In this document: piece after piece, positions 22,506 through 33,904 of the stretch | How positions within the stretch are numbered: position 1 is the first letter of the stretch | Layout: the number at the start of each line of letters is the position of its first letter | Source: Chamaelirium japonicum | Taxonomy: Eukaryota; Streptophyta; Magnoliopsida; Liliales; Melanthiaceae | Direction of reading: 5' to 3' | DNA length: 64,000 nucleotides | NCBI GenBank assembly: GCA_947650365.1 | Contig: CANTAL010000202.1 | Coordinates: forward strand, 62,001 to 126,000 | Made by a program: the position numbers and the translations under genes | The notes under the pieces: model-generated | Told to the model about the DNA's origin: nothing | The model's database searches: none | What the model saw: only the letters and a program-made list of their open reading frames with translations

Positions 22506-23377
22506 AATCGGGTGATCAATGACTTTTTAATTACTGTTCATAGTCATGTTCACTGTTATTTTAGTACATATATCTTACCTTGAATGAACTAGGTTTAATA
22601 GGTGAGTCAGTGGATTAGACTCACCCCCCTACAGGTGTTATGAACCCTACAGAGACTGATCCTATAGGACAAGAAGAAGAGGAAGCACGAATAGAGGACG
22701 AACCGGAGGGGATCGAAGATCCGCTCTACACTCTGTACTATGAGGATGTGGGATTTAAGTTTTAGCTTTTAAAGCTCAAGCAATGTATCAAACCTTTATA
22801 TTATGAATAAAAGAGGCTCAATTAATTTCCATATTTGATGGAATTTAATTTGTATCAAGTTTTACTTCTAACACCCCAGTGTTATATGGGTTGAATTAAT
22901 CCGTAAAATACCGGGGCGTTACAATTTGCTTTTAGATCAAAAGTGTTTTTCTAGGTTGAGTGTGGCGAGTCTGTTGGTATGGTCGGATCGCTGGGCTCCT
23001 CCGCTGGGTAGGGGGAGGATTATACTGTGTGGGGTTAGGTTTTACCCTTTGTATTTACCGACGAGATGTCTTACTTTCTTTAAGTTTTGTTTTGTTTCAG
23101 ATTGGAATTTTTTTTTCTGATTGAGAGCTTCGCCGAGTCAGATCTCTTTCACTCTCTCACAGATTTCTTTCTCTTAATAGTTTTTTCTTCAGGTATTTGT
23201 TGGAATGGATCAATTTGCATCTGGATCCTGATTAAATCAGAGCTGAAGAAAGGTGTCAGATCTCTCTCTGTCTCTCACTTTCTCTAATATTTTTTCTTTT
23301 GAATCAGATAAGAATTTTTTTGCAAAAATGATTCAGATCTGATTAAGCTCCTGACTGAGTGCTTCCCCAGGTCAGGT

Positions 23378-23421
<44 letters not shown>

Positions 23422-24122
23422 ATGGATCTGCATTTGTTTTGAATTTCGGCTATGATGGGCTTCTTAGATGAATCAATGGACATCTGTTGGTCCCACATTA
23501 CCTCCCTATTTCGCCGCACACATTAAGATGAATCAATGGGATAATTTGGCCGCGATCTTTGTTAATATTCTGCAATTTCCATGCTACAATGAAATCTTGA
23601 GTTCAACTTGGTGGGTTTTTTTTGTTGGAAGTACATCTTTAGGTTTCTGTTTACGTTGTCTAATTTTTTTTCTGTTTCATATATTTTTTTTTCTCAGGCC
23701 GTCCTCGACGCTGATCCTCTCGCCCAGTGTCGATGCCCCACACTATGTTTTTTTTAACCTGATAATGGTTGATCTAATATTGATTAAATGAAAATGTTAA
23801 GTTTATCTTGGTGATAATAATAAAAAAATTCTATTTTTTTTTCTTTTCAGACCTCCCTCCATGCCCGACCATTTGCTTGCCTTCAATGCTGCCAAGGTAC
23901 AGTATTTCGTTTGCACTGCAAACAGTCGATCCCGTAATGCAAGCATTAACAGAATCTAGCATTAGCACCTTGGTATGAAAGGAATCTCATTATACAATGT
24001 AATTGTTAGGGTAATTAATTTGTGATTTGCAATATTCTAGATGCAGTACTCATGTATTATTTGATAAATGTTTGCTTTCTTTAGTTAAAATCTGCAGACT
24101 TTGCTTCGACCATTTAACCCTT

Positions 24123-24217
24123 CTAGAAGTTTTGCAATTTGATGAAAATCGGTGAGGATGATCATCTTACCCTAGACAACACCCTCACCAAATTTCATCA
24201 AATTTCAAAACTCCTAG
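24123..24217 (+). repeat. Fold-back sequence in Helitron
   Basis: Arms 24123-24157 and 24183-24217 are near-perfect inverted repeats (ctagaagttttgca... against ...ttcaaaactcctag) with a loop of about 25 bp. May be a small MITE remnant or a structural element. Confidence 0.65.
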
Positions 24218-24549
24218 GGGGGGGTCAAAATACCCATAGCTCATTTTCTAAACCGGCAGCTCACAGCTAAACGTAACAGCCCTTTATAAATCCCCCCATG
24301 TTGTGTAAACTGCATCCAATTCATTCTAATGGAATGTTGACACCGCAGCTGATTTTTTATTGCCAAGTCTGAATTTATTGTGTTTTGTTACCAAAGGCGG
24401 AAGTTGTTATTCAGAATGTGTGTACTTCTTCCGAATGTGAGGGTCGTTGACGTATAATGTTGTTTTCGTCAAGTGTTGGCTCTCCAGTCGAATGTGGGTG
24501 CCCTAACCGATTGTGGGCGCTGTCGAACGAATTTTGTCTCCCCGTTCGA

Positions 24550-24750
24550 GTGTCAACAAACATGAGTACTATCATCGCTCACAAAATATTGTCACCGTCC
24601 TCAAAATATTATCGCTTATGAAATATTGTTATCACCCTCTAAATATTGTTATCTCTCTCAAAATATTATCACCGCTCTCAAAATATTTTATTGCCACCTT
24701 TGAAATATTGTCACTTCCTCAAAATATTGTTCCCGCCCTCGAAATTTTTT
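24550..24750 (+). repeat. Short repeats of CTCAAAATATTGTCACC near Helitron 3' end
   Basis: About nine irregular copies with core AAATATTGT, spaced 18-25 bp, directly before the proposed 3' terminus. Confidence 0.75.
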
Positions 24751-24929
24751 GCGTACCGACAGGAACGGGCATTACTAGTAATAAACGACGGTCGGTGGCC
24801 CAGAAAAAGGGTCATAAGTGCGAGCAATGGAGCTCAATCATGAACCCGTGGTGCTCGTCGAAACGATCGTTTAGGTAGGTGGGCCACGACCCACTGAAAA
24901 GTGGCAAAAAAAAGATGGTTTTGTAAAAT

Positions 24930-25047
24930 GGGTGCAACCCGAGAACTTCTCAGAAGGTCTCCCATCCTAGTACTACTCTCACCCAAGCACGCTTAACTGC
25001 AGAGTTCTGATGGGATCCGGTGCTTTAGTGCTGGTATGATCGCACCA
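24930..25047 (-). rRNA. 5S rRNA, form A
   Basis: 118 bp, full length. Box C has three or so changes (cttctcagaaggtct on the + strand); the gene begins with a changed base at 25047. Confidence 0.8.
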
Positions 25048-25287
25048 GTTATGCATTTGTCACAAATTACACTTATCCATCACTTTGTGAGAGTGGAATC
25101 AGGTTTGACCACGTGTGGAATAAGGTTTGACCAGGTGTTTCGGGACGTACGATGGGCCGGAAAAAGTGTCATAAGTGCAAGCGATGGAGCTTGATCACAA
25201 ACCCGTGGTGCTCGTCGAAACGATTGTTTAGGCAGGGGGGCCACGACTCGTCGAAAAGTGGCAAAAAAAAGATGGTTTTTATAAATT

Positions 25288-25356
25288 GGGTGCAACATGA
25301 GAACTTTCCAGGAGGTCACCCATCCTAGTACTACGCTTGCCCAAGGACTTTGAACT
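25288..25356 (-). pseudogene. 5S form B
   Basis: 69 nt of 5S 3' sequence, with extra changes in the A box (acttt for gcgct on the + strand). Confidence 0.75.
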
Positions 25357-25740
25357 ACTGAATTAGATCGGGAATGGAAACCCTCATAAAAAATTTAGGG
25401 CAAATTAAACGACGGTCTAAGACGACGCTATAATCTGCGATAGAGTTTTAATTTAAAAGCATTTAGTTAATAATAAACGGTGGTTGAGGACCATCATTTT
25501 ATTAAAAAATCATCGTTTAATAAAGGACTGTTTAAGACCGTAGTTTATCTATGTCCTATTTTCCTTGTTTTGGAGTAGTGTGACCAGGTGTTTCGAGACG
25601 TCGGATGGGCCTGAAAAAGGGTGGTAAGTGCTGGCAATGGAGCTCAATCGCGAACAAGTGGTCCTCGTCGAAACAATCGTTTAGGCACTTTGGCCACGAC
25701 CCACTGAAAAGTGGAAAAAAAAAAGATGGTTTCGTAAAAT

Positions 25741-25856
25741 GGGTGCAACACGAGGACTTCCCAGGAGGTCACCCATCTTAGTACTACTTTCGCCCAAGCA
25801 CACTTAACTAGAGTCCGAATGGGATCCGGTGATTTAGTGCTGGTATGATCGCACCA
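25741..25856 (-). rRNA. 5S rRNA, form A (2 bp short)
   Basis: 116 bp; a 2 bp deletion next to the A box (aactagagtc on the + strand) makes function unlikely. Confidence 0.75.
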
Positions 25857-26097
25857 ATTATAAATTTGTTACGAATTACACTTATCCATCACTGCGTGAG
25901 AGTGGAATCAGGTTTGACCACGGGTGGAATCTGGTTTGACTAGGCATTTCGTGACGTACGACGGGCCGAAAAAAGTGTCGTAAGTGCTAGCGATGGAGCT
26001 CAATCGCGAACATGTGGTGCTCGTTGTAAAGATCGTTTAGACAGGTGGGCCATGACCCACCGAAAAGTGGCAAAAAAAAAGATGGTTTTTGTAAAAT

Positions 26098-26166
26098 GGG
26101 TGCAACACATGGACTTCGTAGGAGGTCACCCATCCTAGTACTACTCTCGCCCAAGGACGCTTAACT
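26098..26166 (-). pseudogene. 5S form B
   Basis: The A box region follows the form B consensus closely; box C has two changes. Confidence 0.75.
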
Positions 26167-26434
26167 ACTGAATTCGATCGGGAAGGGAAACCCTCCTAAC
26201 AAATTTAGGGCAGATTAAACGACGGTCTAAGACCATCCTATAATCTGCAACAGAGTTTTTAATTTAAAAATATTTAGTTAATAATAAACGACGATCAGTG
26301 GGCCGGAAAAAGGGTCGTAAGTGCGGGCAGTGGAGCTCAATCGCGAACCCGTGGTGCTCATCGAAGCGATCATTTAGGCAAGTGGGCCATGACCCACTGA
26401 AAAGTGGCAAAAAAAAGGATGGTTTTTGTAAAAT

Positions 26435-26548
26435 GGGTGCAGAGGAATTCCCAAGGGGTCACCCATCCTAGTACTACTCTCGCCCAAGCATACTTAACTA
26501 CAGAGTTCTGATGGGATCTGGTGCTTTAGTGCTGGTATGATCGCACCC
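26435..26548 (-). rRNA. 5S rRNA, form A (4 bp short)
   Basis: 114 bp; 4 bp are lost near the 3' end of the gene. The motif cacccgttatg is duplicated just upstream. Confidence 0.75.
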
Positions 26549-26801
26549 GTTATGCACCCGTTATGCATTTATTACGAATTATACTTATCCTTCACTTCGT
26601 GAGAGTGGAATCCGGTTCGACCACGTGTGGAATCTGGTTTGACTAGGTGTTTCGAGACTTACGATGGGCCGAAAAATGCGTCTTAAGTGCTAGCTATGGA
26701 GCTCGATCCCGAACCCCTGGTGCTCGTTGTTAAGATTGTTTAGGCAGGTGGGCTATGACCCACCGAAAAGTGGCAAAAAAAAAAGATGGTTTTTGTAAAA
26801 T

Positions 26802-26870
26802 GGGTGCAACACGAGGACTTCCCAGGAGGTCATCTGTTCTAGTACTGCTCCCACCCAATGACGCTTAACT
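26802..26870 (-). pseudogene. 5S form B
   Basis: Diverged in the intermediate element (tactgctccc on the + strand). Confidence 0.75.
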
Positions 26871-27137
26871 ACTGAAATAGATCGGGAAGGGAAACCCTCA
26901 AAACAAATTTAGGGCGGATTAAACGACTGTTTAAGACCGTCCTATAATCTGCGACAGAGTTTTTAATTTAAAAACATTTAGTTAATAATAAACGACGGTG
27001 GGTGGGCTGGAAAAATGGTCTTAAGTGTGGGCAATGGAGCTCAATCGTGAACCCATGGTGCTCATCGAAACAATTGTTTAGGCAGATGGGCCACGACCCT
27101 CTGAAAAGCGGCAAAAAAAAAGATGGCTTGGTAAAAT

Positions 27138-27252
27138 GGGTGCAACCCGAGGACTTCCCAGGAGGTCTCCCATCCAAGTACTACTCTCGCCCAAGCACGT
27201 TTTACTGCAGAGTTCTTATGGGATCCGGTGCTTTAGTGCTATTATCGCACCC
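27138..27252 (-). rRNA. 5S rRNA, form A (3 bp short)
   Basis: 115 bp, with 3 bp lost near the 5' end of the gene. Followed upstream directly by the CACTA-derived spacer. Confidence 0.75.
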
Positions 27253-27636
27253 GTTAAGCATTTGTCACGAATTACACTTATCCATCACTTCGTGATGTAT
27301 AACAAATTTATGGCAGATAAAATGACGGTTTAAGACCGTTATATAATCTGTGACAAAGTTTTTAATTAAAAAACATTTAGTTAATAATAAACTACGATCA
27401 AGGACCATCGTTTAATAAATGACGGTCGAAGACCGTAGTTTATTTATGTTCTATTTTCTTTGTTTTGGTGTCGTGTGGCAAGGTGTTTCGAGACGTCCTA
27501 TGGGCCCGAAAAAGGGTCATAAGTGCGAGAGATGTAGCTCAATCGCGAACCCGTGGTGCTCGCCCAAACGATCGTTTAGGCAGGTGGGCCATGACCCACT
27601 GAAAAGTGGCAAAAAAAAAAGATGGTTTTGTAAAAC

Positions 27637-27754
27637 CGGTGCAACAGTAGGATTTCGCAGGAGGTCACCCATCCTGGTACTACTCTTGTCCAAGTACATT
27701 TAACTGCGGAGTTCTAATGGGATCCAATGCTTTAGTATTGGTTTGATCGCACCC
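27637..27754 (-). rRNA. 5S rRNA, form A (divergent)
   Basis: Full length, with about fifteen changes including box C. Confidence 0.75.
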
Positions 27755-27995
27755 ATTATGCATTTGTCATGAATTACACTTATACATCACTTCGTGAGAG
27801 TGGAATCACGTTTGACCATGTGTGGAATCTTGTTTGATCAGGTGTTTCGAGACGTACGATGGGCTGGAAAAGGATTTGTAAGTGTTAGCTATGAAGCTCG
27901 ATCGCGAACCAGTGGTGCTCGTCGAAACGATCGTTTAGGTAGGTGGGCCAAGACCACCGAAAAGTAGCAAAAATAAAAGATGGTTTTTGAAAAAT

Positions 27996-28064
27996 GGGTG
28001 CAACACGAGGACTTCCCAGGAGGTCACCTGTCCTAGTCCTACTCTCGCCCAATGACACTTAACT
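27996..28064 (-). pseudogene. 5S form B
   Basis: Box C intact; changes at the intermediate element and A box. Confidence 0.75.
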
Positions 28065-28093
28065 ATTGAACTAGATCGGGAAGGGAAACCCTC

Positions 28094-28289
28094 ATAACAA
28101 ATTTAGGGCGGATAAAACGACGGTCTAAGACCGTCCTATAATCTGCGACAGAGTTTTTAATTTAAAAACATTTAGTTAATAATACACGACGGTCGAGGAC
28201 CGTCGTTTACTTAAAAACCTGTCGTTTAATAATGGACGGTCTAAGACCGTAGTTTAATTATGTCCTATTTTTCTTGTTTTGGTGTAGTG
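28094..28289 (-). mobile_element. CACTA transposon terminus in 5S spacer (representative)
   Basis: Read on the minus strand it starts CACTACACCAAAAC, a CACTA-family terminal inverted repeat, followed by sub-terminal repeats of the type GACGGTCTAAGACCGTC. On the + strand it ends GGTGTAGTG followed by TGA. The spacer without it reads tttgaccagg, so TGA is the expected 3 bp target site. The other terminus is missing. About 25 spacer copies carry this fragment, with + strand right ends at for example 25580, 28789, 30129, 31857, 32380, 33627, 47513, 48007, 49321, 51153, 52471, 61473 and 62823. Confidence 0.75.
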
Positions 28290-28448
28290 TGACTAGGTGT
28301 TTCGAGACGTCCGATGGGCCGGAAAAGGGTCGTTAGTGCGGGCGATGAAGCTCAATTGCAAACCCGTGCTGCTCGTCGAAACGATCGTTTAGGCAGGTGG
28401 GCCACGACCCACTGAAAAGTGGCAAAAAAGAAGATGGTTTTGTAAAAT

Positions 28449-28566
28449 GGGTGCAACACGAGGACCTCCTTGGAGGTCACCCATCCTAGTACTACTCTCG
28501 CCGAACCACGCTTAATCGTGGAGTTCTGATGGGATCCGGTGCTTTAGTGCTGGTATGATCGCACCC
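28449..28566 (-). rRNA. 5S rRNA, form A
   Basis: 118 bp, with changes in box C and around the A box (cgcttaatcgtg on the + strand). Confidence 0.8.
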
Positions 28567-28948
28567 GTTATGCACTTGTCATGAATTACACTTATACATC
28601 ACTTTGTGATGTATAACAAATTTAGGGCAGATTAAATGACGGTCTAAAATCGTCCTATAATCTGCGACATAGTTTTTAATTTAAAAACATTTAGTTAATA
28701 ATAAACGACGGACGAGGATCGTCGTTTAATAAAGGACGGTCGAAGACTGTAGTTTATTTATGTCCTATTTTCTTTGTTTGGTGTAGTGTGACCCGGTGTT
28801 TCGAGACGTCCGATGGGCCGAAAAAAGGGTAGTAAGTGCGGGCAATGTAGCTCAATCGCAAACCCGTGGTGCTCGTCCAAACGATCGTTTAGGCAGGTGG
28901 GCCACGACCCTTTGAAAAGTGGAAAAAAAAAAGCTGGTTTCATAAAAC

Positions 28949-29066
28949 GGGTGCAACACAAGGACTTCCCAAGAGGTCACCCATCCTAGTACTAGGCTCG
29001 CCCAAGCATGCTTAACTGCGGAGTTCTGATTGGATCCGGTGCTTTAGTGCTGGTATGATCGCACCC
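28949..29066 (-). rRNA. 5S rRNA, form A
   Basis: 118 bp with few changes, mainly at the intermediate element (actaggctc on the + strand). The 5' end and A box are well kept. Confidence 0.85.
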
Positions 29067-29307
29067 GTTATGCAATTGCCATGAATTACACTTATACATC
29101 ACTTCCTGAGAGTAGAATCATATTTGACCACGTGTGGAATCTGGTTTGACCAGGTGTTTCGAGACATACGATGGGCCGGAAAAAGCGTCGTAAGTGCTAG
29201 CGATGGAGCTCGATCGTGAACCCGTGGTGCTCGTCAAAACGATCATTTCGGCAGGTAGGCCTTGACCCGCCGAAAAGTGGCAAAAAAAAAGATGGTTTTT
29301 GTTAAAT

Positions 29308-29376
29308 GGGTGCAACAAGATGACTTCCCAGGAGGTCACCCGTCCAAGTACTACTATTGCCCAAGGACACTTAACT
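29308..29376 (-). pseudogene. 5S form B
   Basis: Box C intact; several single changes. Confidence 0.75.
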
Positions 29377-29900
29377 ACTGAATTAGATCAGAAAGAGAAA
29401 CCCTCATAACAAATTTGGGGCAGATTAAACGGCGGTGTTAGATCGTCCTATAATCTGCGACAGAGTTTTTAATTTAAAAAGATGAAGTCAATAATAAATG
29501 ACGGTCAAGGACCGTTGTTTAATTAAAAACCCTTCGTTTATTAAAGGACGGTCTAAGACCGTTGTTTATTTATGTCCTATTTTCTTTGTTTTGGGGTAGT
29601 TAGACCAGGTGTTTCGGGACATCCAGTGGGCCGAAAAAAGGAAACCCTCGTAAAAAATTTAGGGCAAATTAAATGACGGTCTAAGTCCATCCTATAATCT
29701 GCGACAGAGTTTTTAGTTTAAAAAGATTTAGCCAATAATAAATGACGGTCGAGGTCCGTCGTTTAATTAAAAACCCTTCGTTTAATAAAGGACGGTCTAA
29801 AACCGTTGTTTATTTATGTCCTATTTACTTTGTTTTGGTATAGTTGGACCAGGTGTTTCGGGACGTCAGGTGGGCCAAAAAAAGGGTCGTAAGTGCGAGC

Positions 29901-29987
29901 ACCCATCCTAGTACTACTCTCGCCCAAGAACGCTAAACTACGGAGTTTTGATGGGATCGGTGCTTTAAAGCAGGTATGATCGCACCC
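29901..29987 (-). pseudogene. 5S form A, 3' truncated
   Basis: Lacks the 3' 30 nt including most of box C; fused directly to spacer at 29900. A unique truncation, distinct from form C. Confidence 0.8.
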
Positions 29988-30292
29988 AAAATGCATTTGT
30001 CACGAATTACACTTATCCATCACTTCGTGATGTATAACAAATTTAGGGCATATTAAATGATGGTCTAAGACCGTCCTATAATCTACGATAGAGTTTATTT
30101 ATATCCTATTTTCTTTGTTTGGTGTAGTGTGACTAGGTGTTTTTAGACGTCCGATGGGCCAGAAAAAGGGTCGTAAATGCGGGCGAGGTAGCTCAATCGC
30201 GAATCTGTGGTGCTCATCCAAACGATCGTTTAGGCAGGTGGGCCACGACCCACTGAAAAGTGGCAAAAAAAAAAAAGATGGTTTCGTAAAAC

Positions 30293-30410
30293 GTTTGCAG
30301 CACGAGGACTTCCCAAGAGGTCACCCATCCTAGTACTACTCTCGCCCAAACACGATTAACTGTGTAGTTTTGTTGGGATTCGGTGCTTTAGTGCTTGTAT
30401 GTTTGAACCC
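30293..30410 (-). rRNA. 5S rRNA, form A (divergent)
   Basis: 118 bp, with decayed ends (gtttgaaccc on the + strand at the 5' end of the gene). Likely a pseudogene. Confidence 0.75.
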
Positions 30411-30649
30411 ATTACACAATTGTCACGAATTACACTTGTACATCACTTCGTGAGAGTGGAATCATGTATCACCACGTGAGGAATCTGGTTTGACTAGGTG
30501 TTTCGAGACGTACGATGGGCCGGAAAAAGCATCGTAAGTGCTAGCGATGGAGCTTGATCGCGAACCCGTGGTGCTAGTTGAAATGATCGTACCTGACCAC
30601 GATCCGCCGAAAAGTGGCAAAAAAAAAACAAAGATGGTTTTTGTAAAAT

Positions 30650-30718
30650 GGGTGCAACACAATGACTTCCCAGAAGGTAACTCGTCCTAGTACTACTCTC
30701 GCCGAAGGACACTTAACT
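30650..30718 (-). pseudogene. 5S form B
   Basis: Box C changed at two places. The downstream spacer is shortened. Confidence 0.75.
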
Positions 30719-31195
30719 ACTAAATTAGATCGGGAAGGGAAACCCTCATATCAAATTTAAGGCAGATTAAATGACGATCTTAGACCATCCTATAATCTGC
30801 GACAGAGTTTTTAATTTAAAAAGATTTAGTCAATAATAAGTGACGGTCGAGAACCGTCGTTTAATTAAAAACCCTTCGTTTAATAAAGGACGGTCTAAGA
30901 CTGTTGTTTATTTATGTCCTATTTTCTTTGTTTTGGTGTAGTGGGACCAGGTGTTTTGGGATGTCCGGTGGGCCGAAAAAAGGGTCGTAAGTGCGGGCAA
31001 TGGAGCACAATTGTGAACCCGTGGTGCTCGTCGAAACGATCGTTTAGGCAGGTGGGCCACGACCCCCGGAAAAAGGGCCATAAGTGCGGGCGATGTAGCT
31101 CAATCACGAACCCGTGGTGCTCGTCCAAACGATCTTTTAGGCGGGTTGGCCATGACCCCTTGAAAAGTGGCAAAAAAAAGATGGTTACGTAAAAC

Positions 31196-31313
31196 GGGTG
31201 AAACACGAGGACTTCCTAGGAGGTCAGCCATCCTAGGACTACTCTCGCCCAAGCACACTTAACTGCAGAGTTCTGATGGGATCCGGTGCTTCAGTGTTGG
31301 TATGATCGCACTT
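31196..31313 (-). rRNA. 5S rRNA, form A
   Basis: 118 bp. Preceded on the + strand by two spacer units in tandem with no 5S gene between them (about 30940-31180), a local gene loss. Confidence 0.8.
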
Positions 31314-31563
31314 GTCATGTACTTGTCACCAATTACACTTATACATCACTTCGTGAGAGTGGAATCACGTTTGACCACGTGTGGAATCTGGTTTGACCAT
31401 GTGTTTTGAGACATACAATGGGCCGGAAAAAGCATCGTAAGTGCTAGCGATGGTGCTCGATCGCAAACCCGTGGTGTGCTAGTCGTAACGATCGTTTAGA
31501 TAGGTGGGCCACGACCAGTCAAAAAGTGGCAAAAAAATAAAAGAGGGATGGTTTTTGTAAAAT

Positions 31564-31632
31564 GGGTGCAACACATTGACTTCCCAGGAGGTCACCAATC
31601 CTAGTACTACTCTCGCCCAAGGGCACTTAACT
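31564..31632 (-). pseudogene. 5S form B
   Basis: Close to the form B consensus; box C intact. Confidence 0.78.
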
Positions 31633-32017
31633 ACTGAATTAAATCAGCAAGGGAAACCCTCATAAAAAATTTAGAGCAGATTAAATGACGGTCTAAGACC
31701 ATCTTATAATCTGCGACAGAATTTTTAATTTAAAAATATTTTGTCAATAATAAATGACGGTCGAGGACCGTCGTTTAATTAAAAACCCTTCGTTTAATAA
31801 ATGATGGTCTAAGACCGTTGTTTCTTTATGTCCTTTTTTCTTTGTTTTGGTGTAGTGGGACCAAGTGTTTCGGGACATCCGGAGGGCCGAAAAAAGGGTC
31901 TTAAGTGCAAGCAATAGAGCTCAATCGCGAACCTGTGGTGCTCGTCGAAACGATAGTTTAGGCAGGTGGGCCACGACCCCCTGAAAGTGGCAAAAACAAA
32001 AGATGGTTTCGTAAAAT

Positions 32018-32135
32018 GGGCGCAACACGATGACTTCTCAGGAGGTCACCTATCCTAGTACTACTCTTGCCCAAGCACGCTTGACTGCGGAGTTCTTATG
32101 GGATCCGGTGCTTTAGTGCTGGTATGATCGCACCC
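32018..32135 (-). rRNA. 5S rRNA, form A
   Basis: 118 bp with an intact first 25 nt; about seven changes elsewhere. Confidence 0.8.
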
Positions 32136-32539
32136 GTTATGCATTTGTCACGAATTACACTTATCCATCACTTTGTGATGTGTAACAAATTTAGGGCAGA
32201 TTAAATTGACGGTCTAAGGCCGTCCTATAATCTGCGACAGAGTTTTTGATTTAAAAACATTTATTTAATAATTTAAAAACATTTAGTTTATAATAAACGA
32301 TGGTTGGGGACCGTCGTTTAATAAATGACGGTCGATGATCGTAGTTTATTAATGTCCAATTTTCTTTGTTTGGTGTAGTGTGACCAGGTGTTTCGAGACG
32401 TCCGATGGGCTGGAAAAAGGGTTGTAAGTGTGGGCGATGTAGCTCAATCGCGAACCCATGGTGCACGTCCAAACGATTGTTTAGGCATGTGGGCCACGAC
32501 CCACTGAAAAGTGGCAAAAAAAAGATTGTTTTGTAAAAA

Positions 32540-32657
32540 GATTGCAACACGAGGACTTGCAAGGAAGTCACCCATTCTATTACTACTCTCACCCAAGCAC
32601 GCTTAACTGCGGAGTTCTAATGGGATCCGGTGCTTTAGTGCTAGTATAATCGCACCG
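32540..32657 (-). rRNA. 5S rRNA, form A (divergent)
   Basis: 118 bp, with box C changed (ttgcaaggaagtc on the + strand). The motif caccgtttatg is duplicated upstream. Confidence 0.78.
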
Positions 32658-32912
32658 TTTATGCACCGTTTATGCAATTGTCACGAATTACACTTGTACA
32701 TCACTACCTGAGAGTGGAATCACGTTTGACCATGTGTGGAATCGGGTTTGACTAGGTGTTTCGATACGTACGATATGCAGGAAAAAGCATCGTAAGTGCT
32801 AGCGATGGTGCTCGATCGGGAACGTGTGGTGCTAGTCAAAACGATCGTTTAGGTAGGTCGGCCACGACCCACCGAAAAGTGGCAAAAAAAAGAGAGATGG
32901 TTTTTATTAAAT

Positions 32913-32981
32913 GGGTGTAACACGATGACTTCCCAGGAGGTCACCCATCCTAGTACTACTCTCGCCTAAGGACACTTAACT
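32913..32981 (-). pseudogene. 5S form B
   Basis: Box C and the intermediate element intact; one change in the spacer-side A box. Confidence 0.78.
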
Positions 32982-33265
32982 ACTGAATTAGATTCGGAAG
33001 GGAAACCCTCGTAACAAATTTAGGGCAGATTAAATGACGGTCTAAGTCCATCCAATAATCTGTGACATAGTTTTTAATTTAAAAAGATTTAGCCAATAAT
33101 AAATGACGGTCGAGGACCGTCGTTTAATTAAAAACCTTTCGTTTAATAAAGGACGGTCTAAAACCGTTGTTTATTTATGTCCTATTTTCTATGTTCTGGT
33201 ATCGTTTAGGCAGGTGGGCCACGACCCACTGAAAAGTGGAAAAAAAAAAGATGGTTTAGTAAAAT

Positions 33266-33383
33266 GGGTGCAACACGAGGACTTCCCTGGAGGTCACCCA
33301 TCCTAATACAAATCTCACCGAAGCATACTTAACTACGGAGTTCTGATGGGATCCGATGTTTTAAAGCAGGTATGATCGCACCC
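33266..33383 (-). rRNA. 5S rRNA, form A (divergent)
   Basis: 118 bp, with changes concentrated in the intermediate element (taatacaaatct on the + strand). Confidence 0.78.
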
Positions 33384-33786
33384 AAAGTGCATTTGTCACG
33401 AATTACACTTATCCGTCACTTGGTGATGTATAACAAATTTAGGGCATATTAAATGATGGTCTAAGACCGTCCTATAATATGCGATGGAGTTTTAAATTTA
33501 AAAACGTTTTGTTAATAATTTAAAAAAAATTTGTTAATAATAAACGACGGTTGGGGACCGTCATTTAAAAAAGGACGGTCGAAGACCGTAGTTTATTTAT
33601 GTCCTATTTTCTTTGTTCGGTGTAGTGTGACCAGGTGTTTCGAGACGTCCGATGGGCCAGAAAAAGGGTTGTAAGTGCGGGCGATGTAGCTCAATCACGA
33701 ATCTGTGGTGCTCGTCCAAACGATCGTTTAGATAGATAGACCACGACCCACTGAAAAGTGGCAAAAAAAAAAATGGTTTCGTAAAT

Positions 33787-33904
33787 GGGTGCAACATGAG
33801 AACTTCCAAGGAGGTCACCCATCCTAGTACTACTCTAGCCCAAGCACGCTTAACTGCGGAGTTTTGATGGAATCTAGTACTTTAGTGCTGGTATGGTTGC
33901 ACCC
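33787..33904 (-). rRNA. 5S rRNA, form A (divergent)
   Basis: 118 bp, with changes at the start of the gene and in the 30-45 nt region. Confidence 0.78.

Larger units (their letters stand above)
20479..22923 (+). mobile_element. Solo LTR, 2445 bp, nested in Helitron
   Basis: Begins TGTAACATCCC and ends GGGGCGTTACA, with a perfect 5 bp target duplication atttg at 20474-20478 and 22924-22928. A TATATAAA at 20853 followed by a CT-rich leader looks like an LTR promoter. No internal domains or second LTR. The size and the TGTAACayCCC terminus resemble chromovirus (Tekay/Del-like) LTRs; the lineage call is inference. Confidence 0.8.
19313..24778 (+). mobile_element. Probable non-autonomous Helitron
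   Basis: Interrupts the CACTA-derived part of a 5S spacer between ttagtt and taataaacg. It begins TCTATATAATAGGG and ends GGGCATTACTAG followed by T, matching the TC...CTAG ends and 3' T of Helitrons. There is no target duplication, as expected. A perfect 3' hairpin is not seen (only an imperfect gttcccg/ggaacggg pairing), and the left flank ends in T not A. No Rep/helicase frame. It contains CT microsatellites, possible captured exon-like pieces at about 23696 and 23850 (tcag|...|gt boundaries) and a nested solo LTR. Confidence 0.55.
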
